A stretch of 64,000 nt of DNA, taken from contig JAVMKO010000001.1 of NCBI GenBank assembly GCA_032164245.1, positions 15,971,603 to 16,035,602 on the forward strand, given 5' to 3'. Of the stretch, positions 50,501 to 60,125 are shown in pieces. How positions within the stretch are numbered: the first letter of the stretch is position 1; every line of letters begins with the position of its first letter. A program made the translations under genes and the position numbers. The notes beneath the pieces are model-generated. The model worked only from the letters and a program-made list of their open reading frames with translations, searched no databases and was not told the origin of the DNA. The stretch is from Sternotherus odoratus. Its lineage: Eukaryota; Chordata; Testudines; Kinosternidae.

Positions 50501-52746
50501 AAAAACACCAGCTGATAAATCTGACTTTTCTCTATTTCATAACTAGAAACGCGTGGGTCCATCCTGCAAGATGCTGAACACTTTGGCCATGATCGAGCAG
50601 AACTCTTCAACATGTACTCAACTGTAAGCATGTTAGTAGACCAAGGCAGTCAGTAGGGCTACCCAAATGTTTAAAGTTAAGTATATGCGTGTTTTGGCAG
50701 ACTGGGCTAATGTGCTCAGAAGGTTGTAGAATAGAGCCCCTATTTTTCACATGCTTAAAATTAAGCATGCCCTTAAGTGTTGTGTAGGATTGGAGCTACA
50801 GTACTCATGGTCTTGCAGTTATTTCATTTTTACAGCTTGTTCAGTCAATTACACAAACAGCACCAAGGAATCTATCAGTTTCCTGAGTTACTGTTGTGAA
50901 AAACTTTGCCCTAGAAGCTGGTGTTTATTAAATAAAAACTGTGAGAATTAGACTCTTTTTTCCCAACAGAAGCAGAAGTTAAAAATGAACAGCCAGCAGA
51001 ATAATCAAGTGTTGGAAAGCTGGTTATAGTTTGGACATACTATGGGCCAGATTCTGCCACCCTTCTGTAAACAAAAGTAGCACTTTATTACACAGCTAGT
51101 CCCACTGATTTCAGTGAGAAGATTCAGCATTAGTATGAGTGTCAGAATTGAGCCTTAATAAACTTTAATGGGGTGAAAAACAGCAAACAATTATTAATTA
51201 GCCATTAAACACGTTAATGGTGCATTTTTAAGCAACACTTGAAGTTAAGGTTCCATATAATAATTTAATTGAGTTTTACAGTTGGGCCATTAGAGTTTGG
51301 AAGTTAGATCACATACAATTAAAGTGTCATTTACTGAGTTTTATAACATGGTGCATGCATTAAATTGTCTATCAGATTAAATTATTTAAAATAACCAATT
51401 TGTATTTATTAAATCTAAAAGAATTTTCTCACAAAAAAAACAAAGTGCCACATTTTAAGAACCACAAAGTGTTCTTTGCATACATAAAGTGAGATTTACA
51501 CACACACGTTCCTTTTTAAAATATGCACATTCATTTATTTCACAATAAAGTCAGACCATATCCAAGTTTTATAGGTGTTTAATTTTCTGATTTAAAGTGT
51601 GAAAATGACAACTGCCTGGAATTACTTAGGTGTTTCTTTCTTCACACTTGTGCCACCAGAAAGACACATTCTCCCTGTTATGCAAAAAGTAGAGAACATA
51701 CTTCTCCTGGTATGAGCTATATAGACCATACAATAGGCAGAGATTGACACCTATGTCCAGAAACACACATGTTCACTTTTTTCCATTGTAGAAATGGTAC
51801 ATTTCTTCCCCCCCAAGACCCACCCACACATTTTGAACTGAAGCTACTTTCCCCCCATCTCCAGCCATAAATCATCTGGGATTATAAGAAGTCAACTTTT
51901 AGGGGTGGAGACCTCTTTCAGTAATAAGAATACCTAGCTCTTATAGTTTAATCTTCTATCCATTTGTATACTGTCCAGCTTTTAATTTTTTTACATATAT
52001 AGAATCTTTAATGAAATGTCCTGCAATGATAAGAGAGAGGATATGCCTGGTTCTTTAGAGTCCTGATGTTTAATAATAGCAATGATTTTACAAAAGTTAA
52101 TTACTGACAATGGCATTGTATCTAACGCTATGCAATTTCCAAAGGTCAATGTAATCTCACAGTTATCTCCCTTTAATACCACATCTTCTGTACGGATTAC
52201 TGAAATATACTCAAAGTATGTATGCTACAATTTCATTTAAGAAAAAAATGGCATTGCATTGAAGATCCACACACAATATTTCTAGTACATTATTCCTTTT
52301 TCTGGAGCTGATCTGTTCCTTTCCGTTTATACTTTCTTGGCAAGCCCACCATCTACTGCTTATGTGAGACATCTGATTGTCAGATCTGTACAAACTGAAT
52401 ATTCATGACTGAGATTTAACCACTTCATGCATTTAAAAAACAACAACACATAAATCTCCCCCTATTCCATCCTGTTTGAACTAGATAAATACTCTGTTGT
52501 AGCTGTACAACATGCCCAGAACAGCACAAAGATTAATTGGGTGGTCAAAGATGTCTAATCATTTTCAAAGAGTAAAGTCCTATGGAATAATTCAGTATTC
52601 TTACAAAAATCAGCATATTCTAGAACCTTTGTCTGCAAATGTAACTAACTCTTCTTTGTCTGCATTTAAACGGAGTGGTATTGAACATAACGTGTGCTCT
52701 TAAGTGTTTGAAAATATTTTCTATAACACAAATCTCATTTTTTTAA
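47517..52746. other. intronic sequence near SEMA3A exon 1, little recognisable
   Basis: No gene. One palindromic repeat with GGGCCAGATTCTGCCACCC and CCCACTGATTTCAGTGAG at 51043-51150. The interval 47500-52700 otherwise lacks recognisable mobile DNA, unlike the rest of the intron. Confidence 0.5.
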
Positions 52747-52826
52747 TTATAAGGAAAAGCAGGAAAAATGGGAACGGATCCTAGGAAAGGAGAGGGAGAT
52801 CAAATAAAATACATCACCAGACTTAC

Positions 52827-52938
52827 CTTTATAGGCTAATTTGAGTCTTGGCACGTTATTCTTCACATGCTGGCAGTTCACTCTTTCTGCTAGTAATACT
52901 CCCAAGAAAAGCAATGCAATCCTGTTCAGCCAGCTCAT
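52827..52938 (-). CDS. SEMA3A: SEMA3A first coding exon (semaphorin 3A N-terminus)
   Basis: Minus-strand ATG at 52938 (A at -3) opens 37 codons plus one base and ends AAAG|GTAAGT, with donor GT at 52826-52825 (intron phase 1). The peptide MSWLNRIALLFLGVLL is a signal peptide with a hydrophobic core. It is followed by the mature start, with KNNVPRLKLAYK just before the sema domain. Semaphorin 3A is a secreted axon-guidance repellent acting through neuropilin/plexin receptors. KNNVPRLKLSYK after an MGWLTRI-like leader is the SEMA3A pattern. SEMA3D has a different leader and KQNIPRLKLTYK, and SEMA3C and SEMA3E differ more. The next exon would lie below position 1, so intron 1 would exceed 52.8 kb. 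The frame stays open upstream to an ATG at 53064 (42 more codons), but homology and the leader favour 52938. Confidence 0.9.
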
Positions 52939-53245
52939 GCTGCAGACGATACTGTAGGGTCCTTGTATACTGGAGTCCCGGTGCCCTCGGTCCTGTAGGG
53001 TACAGCCGCAGAACTTCAAACAATCTAGAAACTGGAGGTAACAGGTGATCGAGGTCAGTTTCATTCATAAACGCAGAACAATCAAGACCTCATGGCCACG
53101 CTAGAGAACATCTCTCCTCCAGTCGGGGGAGCAGGGGAAACTTCAACCCCTTCCAATACACACACGGGCACAAAAATTGAGCCAGACAGTGGATAATGAG
53201 GCACAACTGTTGGGGGCAAAAGGGGAGGGGGGATAACAAGGGCTG
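52939..53245 (-). other. presumed SEMA3A 5' UTR
   Basis: G/C-richer than its surroundings and directly upstream of the start codon on the minus strand. Two upstream ATGs in weak context (T at -3) lie at 53068 and 53064. The first opens a 70-codon frame that runs past the SEMA3A start to 52856. The second is in frame with SEMA3A. Whether the leader is one exon or contains a further intron cannot be decided here. The upper limit is set from the nearer TATA-like box. Confidence 0.6.
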
Positions 53246-53270
53246 CAGCAGTGGCGTTTAAGGAGCTGCC

Positions 53271-53279
53271 CCTTTTATC
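53271..53279 (-). promoter_or_regulatory. TATA-like box, proximal SEMA3A promoter candidate
   Basis: The minus strand reads GATAAAAGG followed by GGCAGCTCC in a GC-rich setting. A start about 25-30 bp downstream (about 53245) would give a 5' UTR near 310 nt. Confidence 0.5.
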
Positions 53280-53617
53280 TCCGCTCCTCCGCTAGCCAGT
53301 GCCACGAGCTAATCCTGCTCCCTGCTTCAGTGCGAGCAAGAATGAAAGGGAAACAGAGAGGCACAGCGAGCAGCTCTGACTTTTCCTGTGCACATGTAGC
53401 GGGAGATGACACAGGATCCCGCAGACAGGTTTTTCCCAACACGCTCTTACACTAGCTGACAATGGGAGAAGAGAAAAGCACAACCCGCCCCCCTTCCCCT
53501 GCTGTCACACAACACATGCAAAAAACATCTAGGCAGAGATTAGAGGAGGGAAGAGAAACCCCCACCAAGCTCGTGGAAGGCGGGGAGCTATAAATTCACC
53601 TCCAAAGGCACAAGCGA

Positions 53618-53624
53618 TTTTATA
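53618..53624 (-). promoter_or_regulatory. TATA box, distal SEMA3A promoter candidate
   Basis: The minus strand reads GGCTATAAAATCGC, a good TATA match. A start near 53590 would make the 5' UTR about 650 nt. A GC/CACCC-like patch (CCCGCCCCCCTTCCCC on plus, about 53482-53500) lies between this and the proximal box. Confidence 0.45.
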
Positions 53625-53639
53625 GCCAGTTGGGGATTT

Positions 53640-55580
53640 GATTTTGATTTGAATATTTTGAAGAAGAAAACACCCCGTGCACAAAATAAACCCTGAATAT
53701 TGCCACCCACATCAATAACATCTCCTGCCCATAGTGTAATCCTGCGTGACTTGCTGTCGGTGAACAAGTAAGGGAGACTTCCATCAACATAACTTTACCA
53801 CTGAAGCTTTTAAAACCTTGTTAGGAGAAGTTGCTTCACCCTCTCCCCACCTCACATCCAGCAAAAGAAATTCCTAGTAAAGCTCACTTCAATAGTCAGT
53901 TCAAGACATGTATAGGTCCAGCGGGGCTTGTAAATTATACTGGGGGATTCTCCAAAGGATTCTTATAAATTTAAGATGTCCACAGCCTTCCAATTGCTCC
54001 AACACGCTGGTATTATTTTATGTTTTTGTGTTGTTGTTGTTGTTTGTTTTTTAAAAAAATAATTGGGTGAAACTCATTAATAAAGCTGTTGTTTTTTCTC
54101 CCTCATCACAAAGAGTGAAGGAAGACTGCAGGAAGACCCCAAAGCCTGCTAAGTGTTAAGGAAAACTGTAAATACAAAGACAAGCCTGCCCCCCCCTCCT
54201 TTTTCAGTGCTTGAAGGATTACCAGTGTCTCCTAACCATGCAGAATCGTCCAACATTCAAGTAAGCACAGCAAGTCAACCTTTACTAAACAAGCATGTTG
54301 TCCAAGCAGTTTAATATTTCCATCTATTTTGTTTTAAATTTTTCCAGAATGAAAAGATTGATAGATATCTTAGGACAGTAGAAGCTAAGGGTCAATTATG
54401 ATTCTCTTACTCACCTTGGTGAATAATTAATCATATAAATAGTGCCACTAAAGTCAATGTAAAAGCATCCTCATCTGGCCCCAATAGAATACAACATAAG
54501 TTTTCCACACCTACATGCAAATACAAATTCACTCTTTAGGATATAAGGCTTACTCTATTCTGAGCTTCAAGCGGAAGTACATATTAGAATAAAAACCATC
54601 TGCAGCTTTTCAAATTAAAAACACAAACACTTAAAGTTAAAAAAGGGCATAATACTGTTGTAAACTAGACTCAAACATTCTGTCAACATTGGTTTCATTG
54701 CTTAACATTTGCCAAAGGGGGGAAAAAACTTTTTTTCCATCCCTCTTTAACAAATTCTTCTTCCTCCTGAGTTTATTTCCATAATCCAAGGGTATTGTAT
54801 CTGCCAGATTCAGCAATTCTACTGATCAGTGGCATTGTAAAGAAAATAAAATCCAAACATAATGTTGGTTTTGGTCATTCCCACACTTGTTATCCTGAGC
54901 ATTTTCATGCTCCAGGCAGTGGATTAAAGCTCCTAAATGACAAGAGACGCCTGTCTGTTTTCCATGGATTACTTACTACAGACATTCACTCTGCAGAGGA
55001 ATTCATGTCACTTTGAGATTATTTGGAGAATTGGCCTAATGAATTATCCTTTTGTGTAGAGCAAACAATAAGAAACAAAACACAAAAGATGCACCATATT
55101 CAGGACTTTATAAAAGCACATCATTTTACAATGATGTTGTTACACTCATTTGACTGCTACTTGGATAAAAGAGACCTAGCTCCTTTTTTCTCATAACTAT
55201 AAAAAAATAAGTAGCTAAAAATTTATCTGCATATATATGTATGTATAGATGTCTATGTATAGATATATATACAGAGAGATAAAGATGGAGAGAGAGAGAA
55301 TATTACTCTAGGCTATTTTCCAGGAAATGAAATAAATTAATCATTGTTTCTGACCAATATTGCACAAAAAAATATGGATTGCATAGCATGAGAGGCAAAG
55401 CTATTTAAGAAAACATAAATGTGAACCATAAGGATATGAGAAACTTTCTCTCTTTTACCCCCCCCCCCCCCATGAACGGGCCACTCACAATTACAGGCCC
55501 CATGCTTTTCAAGGGGACATGCCAACTGAGATAGCTGTCCTTGAGAGTGAGATTTACAACCCCAAAGAGTGAGATTCAAG
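53640..55580. other. SEMA3A 5' flank, nothing recognised
   Basis: No gene or clear transposon. Small simple runs are present: TTGTTGTTGTTG (near 54030), a TA/GA-rich stretch (55230-55300) and 14 C (55458-55471). The sequence CAATGTAAAAGCATCC near 54455 may be a scrap of the palindromic repeat. Regulatory sites could be present but cannot be named. Confidence 0.5.
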
Positions 55581-56775
55581 ATCATAGAATCATAGAATAT
55601 TAGAGTTGGAAGGGACCTCTGGAGGTCATCTAGTCCAACCCCCTGCTCAAAGCAGGACCAATCCCCAACTAAATCATTCCAGCCAGGGCTTTATCAAGCC
55701 TGACCTTAAAAACCTCTAAGGAAGGTGATTCTTGGTAACTCATTCCAGTGCTTCACCATCCTCCTAGTGAAAAAGTTTTTCCTAATATCCAATCTAAACC
55801 TTCTCAACTGCAACTTGAGACCGTTACTCCTTGTTCGGTCATCTGCTATCACCGAGAACAGTCTAGATCCATCCTTTTTAGAACCCCCTTTCAGGTAGTT
55901 GAAAGCAGCTATCAAATCTCTCCTCAGTCTTCTCTTCTGTAGACTAAACAATCCCAGTTCTCTCAGCCTCTCCTCATAAGTCATGCATTCCAGGCCCCTC
56001 CGTTTTGTTGCCCTTCTCTGGACTCTTTCCAATTTTTCCACATCCTTCTTGTAGTGTGGGCCCCAGTACTCCAGATGAGGCCTCATCAATGTCGAATAGA
56101 GGGGAACAATCATGTCCCTCGATCTGCTGGCAATGCCCCTACTTATATAGCCCAAAATGCCATTAGCCTTCTTGGCAACAAGGGCACACTGTTGACTCAT
56201 ATCCAGCTTCTCATCCGCTGTAATCCCTAGGTCCTTTTCTGCAGAACTGCTGCCTAGCCATTCGGTCCCTACTCTGTAGCAGTGCATGGGATTCTTCCAT
56301 CCTAAGTGCAGGACTCTGCACTTCTCCTTGTTGAACCTCATCAAATTTCTTTTGGTCCAATCCTCTAATTTGTCTAAGTCCCTCTGTATCCTATCCCTAC
56401 CCTCCAGTGTATCTACCACTCTTCCCAGTTTAGTGTCATCTGCAAACTTGCGGAGGGTGCAGTCCACACCATCTTCCAGATCACTGATAAAGATATTGAA
56501 TAAAACCGGCCCCAGGACTGACCTTTGGGGCACTCTGCTTGATACTGGCTGCCAACTAGACATGAAGCCATTGATCACTACCCGTTGAGCCCGGCGATCC
56601 AGCCAGCTTTCTATCCACCTTATGGTCCATTCATCCAGCCCATACTTCTTTAACTTGCTGGCAAGAATATTGTGGGAGACCGTATCAAAAGCTTTGCTAA
56701 AGTCAAGGAACAACACATCCACTGCTTTCCCCTCATCCACAGAGCCAGTTATCTCATCGTAGATCAAAGAGTGCT
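55581..56775 (-). mobile_element. young CR1 LINE, 5' truncated
   Basis: Runs on the minus strand from about 56775 to the terminal repeats ATTCTATGATTCTATGAT at 55581-55598. The RT frame from 56775 to 55706 is open throughout: [13 protein letters not shown], the catalytic FADDTKL (near 56440), [10 protein letters not shown], and the C-terminal [22 protein letters not shown]. The 3' UTR has GGTTGGACTAGATGACCTCC-type sequence. Inserted about 2.6 kb above the SEMA3A start. Confidence 0.92.
55706..56775 (-). pseudogene. CR1 reverse transcriptase C-terminal half
   Basis: An intact 356-codon frame covering RT from the fingers region onward. The endonuclease and RT N-terminus are missing through 5' truncation, so it cannot act alone. 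Compared with the usual CR1 protein there is a short in-frame deletion after RPHLEY (about four residues) and one codon lost after RRATK. The open frame extends to 56860, but residues before YDEITGS do not look like CR1 and are probably flank. Few mutations imply a fairly recent insertion. Confidence 0.85.
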
Positions 56776-56866
56776 GTGGTAGGTCATTGCTTAAAAATGG
56801 GACTCTCCTATTTGGTCCTTGGCGACATCCAACAGTCCAGGTTTTTAATCCAACCAGCACTTAATA

Positions 56867-58851
56867 ATTTGCTCTAAAATGTGCACTGCTTAATATTGCA
56901 TATGAACCACTTAAATATCCTAATTCATATTGAAGTCTAAGGCTCATGAGAATTCTATATGCAATGCAAACCAGTGAATTTTAATACAAAACAATTTGCT
57001 GGTTGGAACAAAAAACTAGATGACTAGAGATCCCCGAGGACATAAATTTGTCGTGTCATTTAAATTTTAAACTGTATTTTTCAGAACCTGCAAACTTTAG
57101 ATCAAGTCCTGATTGTTTTTTGGGTGAACTCATAATTTCTGAACATCAAGCATTCACACACACACACACACACACTTCTCCCCCCACATAGCCTCCTTTC
57201 TCCTCATGCACATGTATAGAACATGGGCCTGTCATCTTCATGGTTACCACAGTACACAAGCTTGGAAAGCCATTTACAAGCTGTAAGTCCTGTTCCTGAG
57301 GTCCCATGTGTAGTGTTGTCTGTTTCAGTGCCTGAGTAAAACTAATTTACACCTGTATATGTTTACTCAAAATGAGTGAGATAAGCTTAGGAATGTGTGT
57401 GGGGGTGAGATAGCATGCTAATGAGTGAGTCTTACACACAGTGGGTGAGACTTGACATATATGTGCCAACCCAAGAAGACAGGAAGAAATAGAAGGTGAA
57501 CCCATGGTCCTGCTCCCTGCTCTGCACCAATAAGCAATGCTGGCCAGTCACATGTTGCTTCTTTTGGCACAGAGTGACTCTACACAGTCTCCCACAAAGG
57601 ACTTTGCTCAGTAGGCACAAGCTGGTCTATTCTTTTTAAGCAAGTCCCAGCAATGCAAAGTCTTGTAATTCAGGGTGTTCAACAACTAACTTTCAAATTA
57701 CAGTTGCTTCTTCTTGCCCCCATGGTCAACATATCCATTTGCAAACAATCCTAATTGATCATTTTAGAGGTGGAGAGAACGGTTCAGAGAAAGTAAAATC
57801 CAGTTCAAATCTTCATCCATTCCTCAGTTAAATGAATTCCTTCTCCCAATGAAGTAATGGAGCATTTTGTCATGACTTTAAGGATTATTACATTGCTATT
57901 GGGTGTGCTGTATTGGATGTGCTCCAGTTCAAGAAAAAGAGCATTTCTTATACATTCTGTTTTGTATACTTGTTCCAGATTTTACACTTATCTTTCTTAT
58001 CTTCCATAGGAACATGCAAGCCTGGCTAGAATATGGCATCTCAAGCTCTGTGGTTATATTTCTCAAAAGCCAGATAGGCATAGCGGGCTCTGTTTAGCAA
58101 TCCTGGACTCCTGCTGTGTGGCATTATGAATCAATGTTCTTTAAACAGCCTCTCACCATATGCAGTAATTTCACCTCAATGGTCCCTATAAAAGTTTATG
58201 CTTGGAAGTGTCTGGGCTTTTCCCATTGGCTATCCATCTAGAATTACCCTCTCAAGCTTTTGTAAATTGAGGTCATTTTGTGTTTCTCATTTGTTAAATG
58301 TTCTTACAGAAATGAGTATTACTTGAGTGACATTTCTTTCAAGCTCCTCTTGCTGCTCCTTGCTTTTAGTACTTACAGGAGCTCCTGAGAGCTGTGCTGC
58401 TGTAGAAAGCTTTTTATCAGCTCTGTATTTCACATTTTCAAATGCACTTTTGTATTGTCATATCATTTTCTGCTACTTAGGTGCTGCTTTACTTAGTTAT
58501 GTTGACATTCCTATGAATCTCTAAGTCCTACTTCTTTTTGGGGGGGTCCTTTCTCAGTTGTCTCCACCTTTCTTTCTCATTTGTCACTGAGAACTTGTCC
58601 TCTATAATTAATTTTGCTTAGCTTGATCTGGCATTTTTTCCTATTTAACTATAAGTCCTATACTTTGGCAAAGAAAATACATCTCTTTTGATCAGAAGCT
58701 TGAGGATTTTTGTCCTTTTGTGGTTGTTTTCTGATTTGTGGGTGTTCTCTAGTTCACAAACCCTCTAGTGTTTGTGGGTGTTCTCTAGTTCAAACAGAAA
58801 TTAATTTGCTGAGATTTTACTACCTTTGTCACACAGGAAGTCTGCCTAGAT
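56867..58851. other. intergenic sequence, nothing recognised
   Basis: No gene. A (CA)n microsatellite lies at 57155-57175. Open frames of 60-65 codons lack domains. Confidence 0.5.
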
Positions 58852-58995
58852 CAGTGGTCTTCAAAGTGGGGTGTGCAAGACCACCCCCAGGGGTGCATGA
58901 GACCCTGGTGCCACTGCCAATCCTGCCCGGGAGACCGCCAAATAGAGTGGCGGTCTATTTTTGTCCTGCCAAAATGCTGCCGCAGAAATCAGAAG
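58852..58995 (+). mobile_element. hAT (Charlie-type) transposon end fragment
   Basis: Starts CAGTGGTCTTCAAAGTGGGGTGTGC, matching the common hAT terminus CAGTGGTTCTCAAACTGGGGTGCGC, and continues with CAGGGGTGCATGAGACCCTGG. The opposite terminus is not found nearby, so it is a one-ended remnant. Confidence 0.65.
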
Positions 58996-59814
58996 TGTGG
59001 ATCATTGTCACCCTAAATCAACAATTACTTCCATCCAGATCCTAAAGGGATCTAAGTCTCAATGCAGTGGTACATTTTAAGCACACAGGAAATCAAAAAG
59101 AGACATTATTCATACATATACACTATAATTCCAGTTATCTGAATTCCCTTTATCCAAAAATCCTAGTTAGTCAAATCTACAATGTATCCCCCATATAGCC
59201 CTGCACTACTTATAGTACACTTCTGTGTATCTGAGTTCCCAGTTATCTGAAACTTTCGGATGTCCCCCAGATAATTTGGACAAATAGGAGTGTACTTGTA
59301 TCTATAGAAAAGGGAGCTGAAAGGGTAGAGTTGCACTTTAGCAAGCTGGACTTTCCAAAATCCTTCAAAATTTGAAAACACTCTTGCATTTTGAAGGCTA
59401 GACACGATGCCCGCAATGATGTCTTGGCATGTCTTTGGTAGCCTTATTCAAATCTTTTGGATCCATACAAATGCTTAACTTGTTTGGTATTATTATATGT
59501 GGTCATACAGTTAATCATAGTGGGCTGGGCCCAGGGGATTCTTTGTAGTGGAAAGGTACCCTCCCAAATACCAATCCACAGAACAACTGATCCCCCACTG
59601 TTCTAATCCACAAGGATCAAGTAAATGACCTGAAATGGCAAATGATCCACCAATCCTGTTCTTGATCCTTCCCTGGCTGACTTCTGCCCTAGATGCTAAG
59701 ACTCAGGCCACTGGAATGTACATGAAAATTCTATAGAGGAGGGCTCTTTGGCACTCATCTCTGTCCATTTTATTGCAATGCCCCGATCATCATATTGTCA
59801 GAGCACCAATCTTT
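58996..59814. other. intergenic sequence, nothing recognised
   Basis: AATTCCAGTTATCTGAATTCCC and TTCCCAGTTATCTGAAACTTTCGGATGTCCCCCAGATAA (59125-59275) hint at a decayed short repeat (ATCTGA units facing TCAGAT-like arms). No gene. Confidence 0.4.
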
Positions 59815-60125
59815 AAAACATTTATATTCACAACACCCCCCCTGTGAGGTGGGGAAGTGCTTTTATCCTGTTTTACAGAAGGGAAACTGAAGCACCAAGA
59901 AACAAAAGTATTTAGACACATAGAAAGTTACATATATGTGCCTAGTGGGTTTTTCAAAATGCTTCAATGCTACCTGCATCATTAGGCACCTAAATAACTT
60001 TAAAAATCCGGCCATAAGTGACATGCTCAAGGTCACACAGAAAGCCTGTAGAAAGATGAAAAAATGATCCTGAGTCTCTCCAGTACCAGGCTAGCAAGTT
60101 AAGTGCTGGACTAGTCTTCCTCATA
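59815..60125 (+). mobile_element. L3 LINE tail split by a small palindromic repeat
   Basis: L3-type pieces CACCCCCCCTGTGAGGTGGG, then TTTTACAGAAGGGAAACTGAAGCACC (59835-59895), and CAAGGTCACACAGAAAGCCTGTAG, then AGTTAAGTGCTGGACTAG (60028-60115) are in the right order. They are separated by an insertion of about 85 bp at about 59935-60018. The insertion has GTGCCTAGTGGGTTTTTCAAAA on one side and TTAGGCACCTAAATAACTTTAAAAATCCGGCC on the other, i.e. partly complementary ends. Confidence 0.68.

Noticed and set aside
52827..52938. SEMA3D, SEMA3C or SEMA3E instead of SEMA3A
   Set aside because: The short M-x-W-L leader and KNNVPRLKL fit SEMA3A. The paralogues differ in leader length and in this motif.
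52747..53064. A 105-residue single-exon protein starting at 53064
   Set aside because: The C-terminal part reads through a good splice donor into the intron, and only the 37 codons from 52938 match semaphorin 3.
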